A stretch of DNA of 64,000 nucleotides, taken from positions 2,964,501 through 3,028,500 of the forward strand of contig NZ_OY780935.1 of NCBI RefSeq assembly GCF_963675965.1. The letters are read 5' to 3'. Of this stretch, positions 34,541 to 42,799 are shown in pieces; within the stretch, counting starts at the first letter, position 1; each line of letters starts with the position of its first letter. This DNA is from an uncultured Celeribacter sp. Its GTDB lineage: Bacteria; Pseudomonadota; Alphaproteobacteria; Rhodobacterales; Rhodobacteraceae. The position numbers and the translations under genes were made by a program. The notes below the pieces were generated by a model. That model did no database searches. It was not told the DNA's origin and saw only the letters and a list, made by a program, of their open reading frames with translations.

Positions 34541-34715
34541 GTGGTCGCGAGGCCCTAAGTTTCGGCAGGCTTGCGCCGATTGTGCCAAAGCGGTGGGCAA
34601 AGCGGGGCCCTCGGCGCGATCCGGCTTGCATCTTGCGCGCCTCCGACGCAGTTTTGACTAAACCGTCAAAAACGCCGCCATCTGGTGCGGCTGCGAGCAG
34701 GGAAAGGAAATAAGA

Positions 34716-35102
34716 ATGACATTGCTGGACGAGGCCAAAAAGGCCCAGCCCAAGGCCTATGCGCCCTATTCGAATTTCCATGTGGGGGCGGCGCTGCGGG
34801 CTGCGTCGGGCGCGGTTTACACCGGGGTGAACGTTGAAAATGCGGCTTATCCGGAAGGCACCTGTGCCGAAGCCGGAGCCATCGCAGCGATGGTCCTGGG
34901 CGGGGATACCAAAATCGCGGAAGTGGCCGTTGTGGGCGACAGCGATGAACCGACACCGCCCTGTGGTGGTTGCCGTCAGAAGCTGCGCGAATTTGCCGAT
35001 CCATCCGTGACGGTCACCATGGCCTCACGCACCGGAAAGGTACTGCGTATGACGGTGGCCGAATTGCTGCCCGGCGCCTTCACCACCGATTTCATGGATT
35101 GA
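34716..35102 (+). CDS. cdd: cytidine deaminase
   Basis: The 128-residue zinc enzyme converts cytidine or deoxycytidine to uridine or deoxyuridine. The catalytic CAEAGAI (zinc Cys and the Glu proton shuttle) and PPCGGCRQKL (two more zinc Cys) are both present. AYAPYSNFHVGAAL and NVENAAYPEGT are the usual N-terminal motifs. This is the short tetrameric form. It is the first gene of a cdd-deoA-deoB-add-upp operon, with deoA starting six bases after its stop. Confidence 0.96.
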   Translation: MTLLDEAKKAQPKAYAPYSNFHVGAALRAASGAVYTGVNVENAAYPEGTCAEAGAIAAMVLGGDTKIAEVAVVGDSDEPTPPCGGCRQKLREFADPSVTVTMASRTGKVLRMTVAELLPGAFTTDFMD

Positions 35103-35108
35103 TCCTGT

Positions 35109-36419
35109 ATGGACGCGCGCTGGGTGATCGAAAAACTGCGGGACCGTCAACCATTGGCGGCAGAGGACCTGCGCTGGTTTGCAGCGGGGCTGGCGTCGGG
35201 CACGGTGTCGGACGCTCAGGCGGGCGCTTTCGCCATGGCGGCGCTGCTCAATGGCATGGCGGATGATGAACGGGTGGCGCTGACGCTGGCCATGCGCGAC
35301 AGCGGCGATGTGATGTCATGGGACGTTCCGGCGCCGGTCATCGACAAGCATTCCACCGGTGGGGTCGGTGACTGCGTGTCGTTGCTGCTGGCACCGGCGC
35401 TGGCGGCGCTGGGAGCCTATGTGCCGATGGTGTCCGGGCGGGGACTGGGGCACACCGGCGGTACGCTGGACAAGCTCGAAGCCATTCCCGGCCTAAAAAC
35501 CGAAGTCAGCGAAGACCGGTTTCGTGAGATCGTGGAACAAGTCGGCTGCGCCATCGTTTCTGCCACCGGTGCGATCGCACCTGCGGACCGGCGCCTTTAC
35601 GCGATCCGTGATGTAACCGGCACGGTGGAAAGCATCGATCTGATCACCGCCTCGATCCTGTCCAAGAAGCTGGCCGCCGGGCTTGAGGCGCTCGTGCTGG
35701 ATGTAAAATGCGGCTCCGGTGCCTTCATGGCCAGACCACAGGATGCGCGTGCTTTGGCGCAAAGTCTGGTGACAACGGCCAATGGCGCGGGCTGCAAGAC
35801 CTCGGCGCTGATCACCGATATGAACCAGCCGCTTTGTCAGTCGATGGGCAATGCGCTGGAGATCATGGCGGTGATGGAGGCGCTGACCACGGGCGAGGTG
35901 GACAATATTCTGTGTGATGTGACCTGTGCGCTGGGGGGCGAATTGCTGGTTCTTTCCGGGCTGGCGGAGGATCTGGAGTATGCGCGCTGGTCGGTGCGCG
36001 ACACGCTGACCGACGGCTCTGCCGCCGAACGGTTTGGTCGGATGATCGCCGAACTTGGTGGACCGGCGGATTTTGTCGATCACTGGCGGGACCGCCTGCC
36101 CTCGGCCCCGGTGGTGCGCGATGTCCGGGCAGAAGGTCCCGGATATGTTCAAAGCATGGACGGCCATGCGCTGGGCATGACAGTGGTGCATCTGGGCGGG
36201 GGGCGTCTGCGCGGTGACGACCGGATCGATCCGGCGGTGGGCCTGTCCAATCTTTGTCAGCACGGCGAGTGGATCGAACGCGACAGTCTGCTTGCCACCA
36301 TCCACGCCCGCAGCCCGGAGGAAGCCGACCGTGCGGAAGCCAGCCTTCGGGCTGCAATCGAAATGGGGGAAGCCGCGCCGACGGCTTTGCCGCTTGTATA
36401 TGAAAAGGTCGAAAAATGA
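35109..36419 (+). CDS. deoA: thymidine phosphorylase
   Basis: The 436-residue enzyme splits thymidine or deoxyuridine with phosphate, giving the base and deoxyribose 1-phosphate. KHSTGGVGDCVSL and VSGRGLGHTGGTLDKLEAIPG form the phosphate and substrate region; VKCGSGAFM follows in the alpha/beta domain. The length favours DeoA over the shorter pyrimidine-nucleoside phosphorylase PdP. The stop overlaps deoB by four bases (ATGA), so translation is likely coupled. Confidence 0.95.
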   Translation: MDARWVIEKLRDRQPLAAEDLRWFAAGLASGTVSDAQAGAFAMAALLNGMADDERVALTLAMRDSGDVMSWDVPAPVIDKHSTGGVGDCVSLLLAPALAALGAYVPMVSGRGLGHTGGTLDKLEAIPGLKTEVSEDRFREIVEQVGCAIVSATGAIAPADRRLYAIRDVTGTVESIDLITASILSKKLAAGLEALVLDVKCGSGAFMARPQDARALAQSLVTTANGAGCKTSALITDMNQPLCQSMGNALEIMAVMEALTTGEVDNILCDVTCALGGELLVLSGLAEDLEYARWSVRDTLTDGSAAERFGRMIAELGGPADFVDHWRDRLPSAPVVRDVRAEGPGYVQSMDGHALGMTVVHLGGGRLRGDDRIDPAVGLSNLCQHGEWIERDSLLATIHARSPEEADRAEASLRAAIEMGEAAPTALPLVYEKVEK

Positions 36420-37627
36420 CGCGTGCGTTTCTGATTGTGATGGATTCTGTCGGTCTGGGCGGCGCGCCTGATGCCGATCGCTTTTTTAATGCCGGGCGCC
36501 CGGATGTGGGCGCCAATACCATTGCTCATATCGCGCAGGCCTGTGCCGAGGGCCGTGCCGAAGAAAGGCGCAGCGGTCCATTGCATCTGCCGAACCTGTC
36601 CGCCCTTGGGCTCGGGGCGGCGATGGCGCATGCGACGTCAGATCCCGCGCCGGGGCTGGAAGCCGCGCCACAGGGCCTTTATGGCGTGGCCGCCGAAGTG
36701 TCACCGGGCAAGGATACGCCCTCGGGTCACTGGGAACTTGCCGGGGTGCCTGTGCCGTGGGACTGGCATTATTTTCCGAATGAACAGCCGTCCTTTCCGC
36801 AGGATCTGATGGATGAGACCGCCGCGCTCTGCGGAGCGGGCGGCACGCTGGCCAATTGTCATGCCTCTGGCACCGAGGTGATCAAAACCTTCTGCGCCGA
36901 GCACATCCGGACCGGCTGGCCGATCATCTACACCTCTGCCGACAGCGTGTTCCAGATCGCCGCCCATGAGGAACATTTCGGTCTCGAGCGTCTTCTGAAG
37001 CTCTGCGAAGACATCGCGCCGACGCTGCATGCGATGAAAATCGGTCGTGTCATCGCCCGTCCCTTTGTCGGCTCGCCGGAAGAGGGATTCACCCGCACGG
37101 GCAACCGTCATGACTATGCCATCGCTCTGCCCGCGCCAACGCTTTGCGACTGGGCGCAATCGGCCGGGCGGCGGGTCTATGGGATTGGCAAGATTGGCGA
37201 CATTTTTTCGATGCAGGGCATCGACGAGGTGCGCAAGGGTACGGACGCGGTTCTGTTCGATCACCTGTGCGACGTGATGGAAGAGGCCCCGGATGGCGCG
37301 TTCACCTTTGCCAACTTTGTCGAATTCGACAGCCTCTACGGTCATCGCCGCGATGTGTCGGGCTATGCGCGCCATCTGGAATGGTTCGACAGCCAGATGC
37401 CGCGCCTGTTTGAACGCGTTCGGCCCGGGGATCTGCTGATTTTCACAGCCGATCACGGCAATGACCCGACCTGGTTCGGCACCGACCACACCCGCGAAAT
37501 GGTGCCGGTTCTGGGATATGGGCTGGGGCTGAAGCCGATCGGGGCCGTGGCCTACACGGATGTCGCAGCCTCGATTGCCGATCATCTGGGAGTGCCCGCT
37601 GAGGGGCCGGGAAGGAGCTTTCTGTGA
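36416..37627 (+). CDS. deoB: phosphopentomutase
   Basis: The 403-residue alkaline-phosphatase-superfamily enzyme interconverts (deoxy)ribose 1- and 5-phosphates. An Asp near the N terminus (MDSVGLGGAPDA), the phosphorylated Thr region KDTPSGHWEL, and the metal-binding TADHGNDPTWFGTDHTREMVP near the C terminus are in place. It overlaps both deoA and add by four bases and supplies the central step that takes the deoA product into the pentose pool. Confidence 0.96.
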   Translation: MTRAFLIVMDSVGLGGAPDADRFFNAGRPDVGANTIAHIAQACAEGRAEERRSGPLHLPNLSALGLGAAMAHATSDPAPGLEAAPQGLYGVAAEVSPGKDTPSGHWELAGVPVPWDWHYFPNEQPSFPQDLMDETAALCGAGGTLANCHASGTEVIKTFCAEHIRTGWPIIYTSADSVFQIAAHEEHFGLERLLKLCEDIAPTLHAMKIGRVIARPFVGSPEEGFTRTGNRHDYAIALPAPTLCDWAQSAGRRVYGIGKIGDIFSMQGIDEVRKGTDAVLFDHLCDVMEEAPDGAFTFANFVEFDSLYGHRRDVSGYARHLEWFDSQMPRLFERVRPGDLLIFTADHGNDPTWFGTDHTREMVPVLGYGLGLKPIGAVAYTDVAASIADHLGVPAEGPGRSFL

Positions 37628-38616
37628 GCGTTACGGATTTGCCGAAAATCGAATTGCACATGCATCTTGAGGGGGCTGCGCCGCCTGCCTTTGTACGTGG
37701 GCTTGCGGCTGAGAAAAAGATTGATATCTCGGGCATTTTCGATGCGGAGGGTGGCTACAAATACAAAGATTTCTGGGATTTTCTCAAGGTCTACGAAGCG
37801 GCCACCTCGGTGTTGAAAACGCCGCAGGATTATTACCGGCTGACGCGGGCGGTACTTGAGGAAAGCGTCGCTTCCAACGTGATCTACACCGAGAGCTTTC
37901 TGGCCCCCGATTTCTGTGGTGGCGGCGATGTCTCGGCCTGGCGCGACTATCTGGCGGCCATCGAGCAGGCCGCAGAAGAAATGGAGCAGGAGGCGGGCAT
38001 CGTGATGCGCGCCATTCCCACCTGCGTGCGCCATTTCGGTCCGGACAAGGCGCGGAAAACAGCGCTCTGCGCGGCGGAAACCGCAGGGCGGTTCGTGACC
38101 GGGTTCGGCATGGGTGGTGACGAAGCCATGGGCAAGCAGGGGGACTTTGCCTATGCTTTTGATATGGCGCGAGAGGCCAAGTTGCAGCTGACCAGCCATG
38201 CCGGTGAATGGGGTGGGCCCGAAAGTGTGCGCGAGGCGCTGCGCGACCTGCGGGTTGCGCGGATCGGCCATGGCGTGCGGGCCATCGAAGATCCGGCGCT
38301 GGTCGATGAACTGGCAGAGGCCGGCGTCGTTCTGGAAGTCTGCCCAGGGTCGAATGTGGCTTTGGGTGTTTATCCCAAATGGGCCGATCATCCGATTGCG
38401 CAGCTGCGCAGCCGTGGGGTAAAAGTGACTGTCTCGACCGATGATCCGCCGTTTTTCAAATCGACCATGCGGTACGAGTTTGATCGCCTGGCGGAGACCT
38501 TTGGCTGGGAAGCCGACGATTTCAAAGATTTGAATGCGGTCGCGCTTGATGCGGCCTTCTGTGATGAGACGACCCGCGTGGCGGTCGCAAAGAAACTGGA
38601 GCGAAACGATGCTTGA
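37624..38616 (+). CDS. add: adenosine deaminase
   Basis: The 330-residue TIM-barrel hydrolase deaminates adenosine or deoxyadenosine to inosine. ELHMHLEG carries two metal His near the N terminus. SHAGEWGG contains the third His and the catalytic Glu, IGHGVRAIED the fourth His, and STDDPPFF the metal Asp. The start is GTG at 37624, overlapping the deoB stop. In this family some members deaminate adenine (ADE) instead; the salvage operon favours nucleosides, but the distinction is not certain. Confidence 0.93.
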   Translation: MSVTDLPKIELHMHLEGAAPPAFVRGLAAEKKIDISGIFDAEGGYKYKDFWDFLKVYEAATSVLKTPQDYYRLTRAVLEESVASNVIYTESFLAPDFCGGGDVSAWRDYLAAIEQAAEEMEQEAGIVMRAIPTCVRHFGPDKARKTALCAAETAGRFVTGFGMGGDEAMGKQGDFAYAFDMAREAKLQLTSHAGEWGGPESVREALRDLRVARIGHGVRAIEDPALVDELAEAGVVLEVCPGSNVALGVYPKWADHPIAQLRSRGVKVTVSTDDPPFFKSTMRYEFDRLAETFGWEADDFKDLNAVALDAAFCDETTRVAVAKKLERNDA

Positions 38617-39241
38617 TCACCTGACGATTGTGACCCACCCGCTGGTCCAGCACAAACTGACCATTATGCGTGACAAGAACACCTCTACCGCGGTGTTTCG
38701 CCAGTTGCTGCGCGAGATTTCCCTGCTTCTGGCCTATGAGGTCACGCGGGAACTGGAAATGACCACCAAGCACATCGATACGCCGGTGATGCCGATGGAT
38801 GCGCCGACGCTGGATGGCAAAAAGCTGGCGCTGATTTCGATCCTGCGCGCGGGCAACGGGTTGCTGGACGGCATTTTGGAGCTGATCCCTTCGGCTCGTG
38901 TCGGCTTTGTCGGTCTTTATCGTGATGAAGAAACGCTGCAGCCGGTCGAATATTACTTCAAGGTGCCCGAAGATCTGGGGGACCGTCTGGTGATTGCTGT
39001 CGATCCGATGTTGGCCACTGGCAACTCTTCGGTTGCGGCCATCGACAAGCTCAAGGAAGCCGGGGCCAAGAACATCCGTTTCCTGTGCCTTCTGGCCGCA
39101 CCCGAGGGGGTCAAACGCATGGAAGAGGCGCACCCGGATGTGCCGATCGTGACGGCTGCTGTCGACGATGCCCTGAATGAGCACGGCTATATCCTGCCCG
39201 GGTTGGGCGACGCTGGCGACCGGATGTTTGGAACGAAATAA
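38609..39241 (+). CDS. upp: uracil phosphoribosyltransferase
   Basis: The 210-residue enzyme makes UMP from uracil and PRPP. MRDKNTSTAVFRQLLREI near the N terminus, the PRPP loop DPMLATGNSS, and the uracil-binding region with HGYILPGLGDAGDRMFG at the C terminus are all diagnostic. ATG at 38609 overlaps the end of add by eight bases. It salvages the uracil that cdd and deoA can release, closing the pathway of this operon. Confidence 0.97.
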   Translation: MLDHLTIVTHPLVQHKLTIMRDKNTSTAVFRQLLREISLLLAYEVTRELEMTTKHIDTPVMPMDAPTLDGKKLALISILRAGNGLLDGILELIPSARVGFVGLYRDEETLQPVEYYFKVPEDLGDRLVIAVDPMLATGNSSVAAIDKLKEAGAKNIRFLCLLAAPEGVKRMEEAHPDVPIVTAAVDDALNEHGYILPGLGDAGDRMFGTK

Positions 39242-39312
39242 GACATTTCTGCTCTTAACAGCGATTCGGTTCTGCGTTAGGCTCCCCACAATATGTTGTG
39301 TGGAGCCATAGA

Positions 39313-40827
39313 ATGCCCGCTGTAAGAACGATTTCCCTTGTGGCACTGTTGGCCATGTCTGCGGCTTTTGGGCCTGTTGCGCTGCCTGCGGCGGCGCAAT
39401 CCTTGCGCGATACCGATCATCCCGCCGAATTCCCGCCGACGTCTTTCACCGGGACGCAATATGTCGACAGCCGTGGCTGTGTGTTCGTGCGTGCAGGTTA
39501 TGGGGATGCGGTGCAATGGGTGCCGCGCGTGACGCGCGATCGCCGGGCTTTGTGCGGGTTCAAGCCGACGCTGTCCGCGACCCAAGAGGCGCTGCCGGTG
39601 ATCCCGGATCCGGTTGAAGCCAAAACGGCGGAGGCCGCGCCGGTCGCCGCGCGTCCTACCACACCCACGCCGAAAGCCGCCGCGCCTGCGCCTTCCGCGC
39701 CGAAAGTTGTCACGACGACGGCGCTTGCGACGCCGAAAGCGAAGGCGCCAGCGTCGCAGCCCCAGCGGGTCGCACCGGCCCCGGTTGCTCAGCCTGCTGC
39801 GTCGCGTCGCGATGTGGCGGTTGGGACTGCGGTAGGGGAAGCGGGTTGCGTTGTCAGCTCAGCCGCCGGTCAGGTGCAATGTGATAGCGGTGCAACCTAT
39901 GTGCTCAAACGCCTGCCTGCCGGTGTCACGGTGCGTACGGCCGATGGCCGTCAGATCACGACGGATGCGCCGACGCTCGTGCGCATCCCGGTGCCTGCAC
40001 CTGTGACGAAGACACCCAATGTTTCCACCAGCCTTTCAGCTGGCGCGCCGTCTCCTGTTGTCCCTCGGGTGTCGCCCAATGTCGCGCCAGTCGCACCAGA
40101 GGGCTGCGGCATTCTCGGAGAGAACGCGCGGCAATATATGACGCCGGGCAGTCGCTATCCTGTGCGCTGTGGCCCACAGGCGGTGCATCCCTCGACCTCG
40201 GTGCAACGGCAGGGGGCCAGCTTGCGCGGAACGAAGAATACAAATGTCGCGCAGGCCTTCGTGCCCTCGCCCGTGCCGGTCCAAATACCCGAAGGCTATT
40301 CGCGTGCCTGGGATGACGGGCGGCTGAACCCGGACCGGGGGCCGCGGTCGACCTATGGCGATCTGCAGATGGCGCAGGTCTGGACCCCGACAACACCCGC
40401 CTACGGGGTGCATGCCCCGCGCAAAGTGTCGCTGTGGGAGCAGGTGCGTTTCGGCGCGCCGTCGAGCCAGAAAGAAGTGCGTATTTATCCGATGGACACG
40501 GTGCCCCCGGCCATGGCGGCAGGGCAGCCCACGCGGCTGTCGAGTAAATCCGAGGCCCCGTTGGTGACGCCGAAGGCTGCACCTGGTCCTGCGGCTGAGG
40601 GGCTGCGTTATGTTCAGGTCGGGACCTATGGCGATCCCGAGAACGCACGCCGTGCCATAGCGCGTCTGTCCCAGATCGGCTTGCCCGCCGCCTCGCAGGT
40701 TCTGCGGCGCAATGGCAAAGCCTACAAAATTGTTCTGGCCGGTCCTTTCGGCGGGCCCGAGCAAACCCTGTCCGCTTTGTCCAGTCTGCGTGGGGCTGGA
40801 TATGAGGACGCATTCGCACGCAAATAA
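39313..40827 (+). CDS. secreted SPOR-domain protein
   Basis: The 504-residue protein has a signal peptide (about residues 1-26, ending PAAAQS), then a first small domain with two Cys (SRGCVFVRAG, ALCGF). A long Pro/Ala/Lys-rich linker follows, which is low in complexity, and a middle domain with further Cys (EAGCVVSS). The last 75 residues, GLRYVQVGTYGDPENARR onward, form a SPOR domain, which binds denuded peptidoglycan at division sites. ATG at 39313 is chosen because it gives a proper signal peptide; the frame extends a few codons upstream. A role at the cell wall is inferred. Confidence 0.85.
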   Translation: MPAVRTISLVALLAMSAAFGPVALPAAAQSLRDTDHPAEFPPTSFTGTQYVDSRGCVFVRAGYGDAVQWVPRVTRDRRALCGFKPTLSATQEALPVIPDPVEAKTAEAAPVAARPTTPTPKAAAPAPSAPKVVTTTALATPKAKAPASQPQRVAPAPVAQPAASRRDVAVGTAVGEAGCVVSSAAGQVQCDSGATYVLKRLPAGVTVRTADGRQITTDAPTLVRIPVPAPVTKTPNVSTSLSAGAPSPVVPRVSPNVAPVAPEGCGILGENARQYMTPGSRYPVRCGPQAVHPSTSVQRQGASLRGTKNTNVAQAFVPSPVPVQIPEGYSRAWDDGRLNPDRGPRSTYGDLQMAQVWTPTTPAYGVHAPRKVSLWEQVRFGAPSSQKEVRIYPMDTVPPAMAAGQPTRLSSKSEAPLVTPKAAPGPAAEGLRYVQVGTYGDPENARRAIARLSQIGLPAASQVLRRNGKAYKIVLAGPFGGPEQTLSALSSLRGAGYEDAFARK

Positions 40828-40852
40828 GCGTTGAGTTACTGAGGCAAACAAA

Positions 40853-40887
40853 AAAGAAGCCCCCGCATCTGGCGGGGGTATTCTTTT
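40853..40887 (+). terminator. terminator after the SPOR gene
   Basis: CCCCCGC (40860-40866) and GCGGGGG (40872-40878) form a hairpin with A-rich and T-rich flanks, AAAAAAGAAG and TATTCTTTTG. It lies between convergent genes and may serve both. Confidence 0.8.
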
Positions 40888-40923
40888 GTCTGGATCCCTT
40901 GGGAAATCAAAGGGCGCTGCGGG

Positions 40924-41943
40924 TCAGCCGCCGCACACGCCCTGAAGCGCGATCCAGTCACTGTCAGACAACACTGGTTGCGGGTTTTCGATCTGGACCC
41001 CGTCGGCTTCGATCAGGGGCAGGGTGCGTTCGCCGGTGATGTCGAGGGCATAGGCATAGGGCGCGCTGTGCACTCTGGCGCGGGCGAATTCCGCGATCAG
41101 CCCTTCTGTGTCCGGCGTGCTCTGGGGGGCGGTCAACAGGCTTTCGGCATGCGCGTCCAAAGTGCCGGAGGAAATATGGCCGGTGGTCAGCAGCTTGATC
41201 GCGCTCATCAGCCCGGCTTCCTGTAACAGGCGTTCCAGCGGGTCCTGTTCCTGAGCTCGTTCGAGTTCCGCCAGAACATAGCCCGCCGCCACATCGGGAT
41301 CCTCATAGTCTTCGACCAGCGCGCGATTAAGCAGGACGATGTTGCCGGGCAAGTGCTGGGACACGGCCACGCCGCTGGTCACCACGACGATCTTGCCATC
41401 GCCTTCGGGGAACAGCCGGTTACGCAGTCGTTCCAAGGCGCGCGCACCATGCACCGTATCGCAGGGCGCGCCCGACAAGCGACGGATCCGGTCCAAAAGC
41501 CCGTTGCCGATTTCTGCACGGGTCACGGCAGGAGCGATGACCGCAGTCTGATGGAGCAGCGCGCCGGGTAGCCAAAAGACGCCCAGTCCGACAACCGCCG
41601 CGGCGATGCCGCCGTAAATCAGGCCGCGCAACCGACCCGGGCGCGGGCGCCCCCGGTCGATGGCGCGCTGGATGCGGTCAATCGCCTCGTTCATCAAATC
41701 GTCGTCGATTTCCAGCTCTTCGTCGGCATCGGCGGCGGGACGATAGCGTGCGGGCGTTTCATCGGGGCCGTTCTGGCGCTCGATGGCGGGTAGGGACCAA
41801 TGGGTGAGCGCCAGCCCGTTCATATCCGTCAGCGTCAGGGTTGCTTCGCCCAGCGACACGATGACCTCCTGCCGCTGGGTCGCCCCCTCGGGACGCCACA
41901 GGCCAGAGGCCTCAAGCCGTTCGAATTCTGTAAGCGCGATCAT
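40924..41943 (-). CDS. membrane-anchored protein resembling a degenerate M48 peptidase
   Basis: The 339-residue protein has an acidic, cytoplasmic N-terminal part, one membrane helix at about residues 108-130, and a C-terminal domain. There VAVSQHLPGNIVLLNRALVE followed by AAGYVLAELERA recalls the strand-helix order of M48 zinc peptidases. In place of HExxH it has VLAELER, so the zinc ligands are missing. Two Cys (APCDTV and VCGG at the end) might form a disulphide. ATG at 41943 is chosen over the in-frame ATG at 41970. Function is unknown, and the M48 link is my inference. Confidence 0.65.
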   Translation of the reverse strand: MIALTEFERLEASGLWRPEGATQRQEVIVSLGEATLTLTDMNGLALTHWSLPAIERQNGPDETPARYRPAADADEELEIDDDLMNEAIDRIQRAIDRGRPRPGRLRGLIYGGIAAAVVGLGVFWLPGALLHQTAVIAPAVTRAEIGNGLLDRIRRLSGAPCDTVHGARALERLRNRLFPEGDGKIVVVTSGVAVSQHLPGNIVLLNRALVEDYEDPDVAAGYVLAELERAQEQDPLERLLQEAGLMSAIKLLTTGHISSGTLDAHAESLLTAPQSTPDTEGLIAEFARARVHSAPYAYALDITGERTLPLIEADGVQIENPQPVLSDSDWIALQGVCGG

Positions 41944-42035
41944 GCGCGGGCTGCTCGTTCGTTTTTGCACTCGGGGGCAATCTATCGCGGATCATCCGGG
42001 GCGACAATCGTTGCGAAGCCGGATAATGTCACGAC

Positions 42036-42704
42036 ATGATCCTGTCGCATGACCGTCGCTACATCTTTGTCCATATCCCCAAGACCGGGGGCACGGCGCT
42101 GACCCAGGCGCTGGAGGCGCGCGCGACGGCCAGCGACTTGTTGATTGGGGATACGCCGAAGGCGCTGAGACGTCGCAAACGTGTGGCCGCTTTGGCCGAA
42201 ACGGGGCAGGCGCGGGGGCGTTTGTGGAAACATGCGACTTTGGCCGATCTCGAAGGGCTCGTGGCACGGGAAGAGTTCGCGAAGTATTTCGTATTTACGC
42301 TGGTGCGCAATCCCTGGGACCGCATCGTGTCCTACTATCACTGGCTGCAGGCGCAGAACTGGGATCACGCGGCGGTACGCCGGGCGAAAAGCTCAGATTT
42401 CTCCGGATTTCTGAACGCGCAGGACATGCGGCGAGGCCTGTCGGTGCCCTCTGGCGCCTATCTGCGCGACGGGGCCGGGCGGGATCGCGGAACGCTTTAT
42501 GCCCGACTGGAACATCTGGAAGCCGATCTGGCCCCGCTCTGGACCCATCTTGGGTTCGATCTGTCGCCGATTGCGCGGGTCAATGCGTCGGAGCGGGCGC
42601 GCGACTATCGCAGCTACTACAGCGCCGAGGATGCTGCGCTGGTCGGGCGTCTGGCGGCGGAAGATATTGCCCGCTTCGGGTACCGTTTCGATCCAGACGG
42701 CTGA
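42036..42704 (+). CDS. sulfotransferase family protein
   Basis: The 222-residue protein has the PAPS-binding 5' motif near its start, YIFVHIPKTGGTALTQAL, and the 3'-phosphate motif LVRNPWDRIVSYYHWL in the middle. This is the Sulfotransfer_2-type layout. The acceptor may be a lipid, polysaccharide or peptide, and nothing in the neighbourhood shows which. It stands alone, divergent from the M48-like gene (92 bases) and convergent with fadJ. Confidence 0.88.
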   Translation: MILSHDRRYIFVHIPKTGGTALTQALEARATASDLLIGDTPKALRRRKRVAALAETGQARGRLWKHATLADLEGLVAREEFAKYFVFTLVRNPWDRIVSYYHWLQAQNWDHAAVRRAKSSDFSGFLNAQDMRRGLSVPSGAYLRDGAGRDRGTLYARLEHLEADLAPLWTHLGFDLSPIARVNASERARDYRSYYSAEDAALVGRLAAEDIARFGYRFDPDG

Positions 42705-42741
42705 ACACCGCTTTTGGCGTCGAAAGATTTCTCAAAGAAAA

Positions 42742-42774
42742 CGCCCTCCCCGAATGGATCGGGGAGGGCGCGAT
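42742..42774. terminator. bidirectional terminator between sulfotransferase gene and fadJ
   Basis: CGCCCTCCCCG and CGGGGAGGGCG form a perfect 11-bp stem with a 7-base loop. T-rich stretches follow on both strands (CGATTTTG, and TTTTCTTTG on the other). Confidence 0.9.
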
Positions 42775-42799
42775 TTTGCTCTGTCAGCCTTTGACAGGA

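Larger units (their letters stand above)
34370..34715. other. divergent control region between maeB and cdd
   Basis: No gene is supported in these 346 bases. They contain an 8+8 inverted repeat (34410-34429) near maeB and a near-palindromic LacI-type site (34527-34540) upstream of the nucleoside operon. An open frame at 34459-34713 lacks codon bias, a ribosome site and any family likeness. Confidence 0.55.

Noticed and set aside
34459..34713. 84-codon open frame just before cdd
   Set aside because: No ribosome site or family likeness; it crosses a regulatory region.
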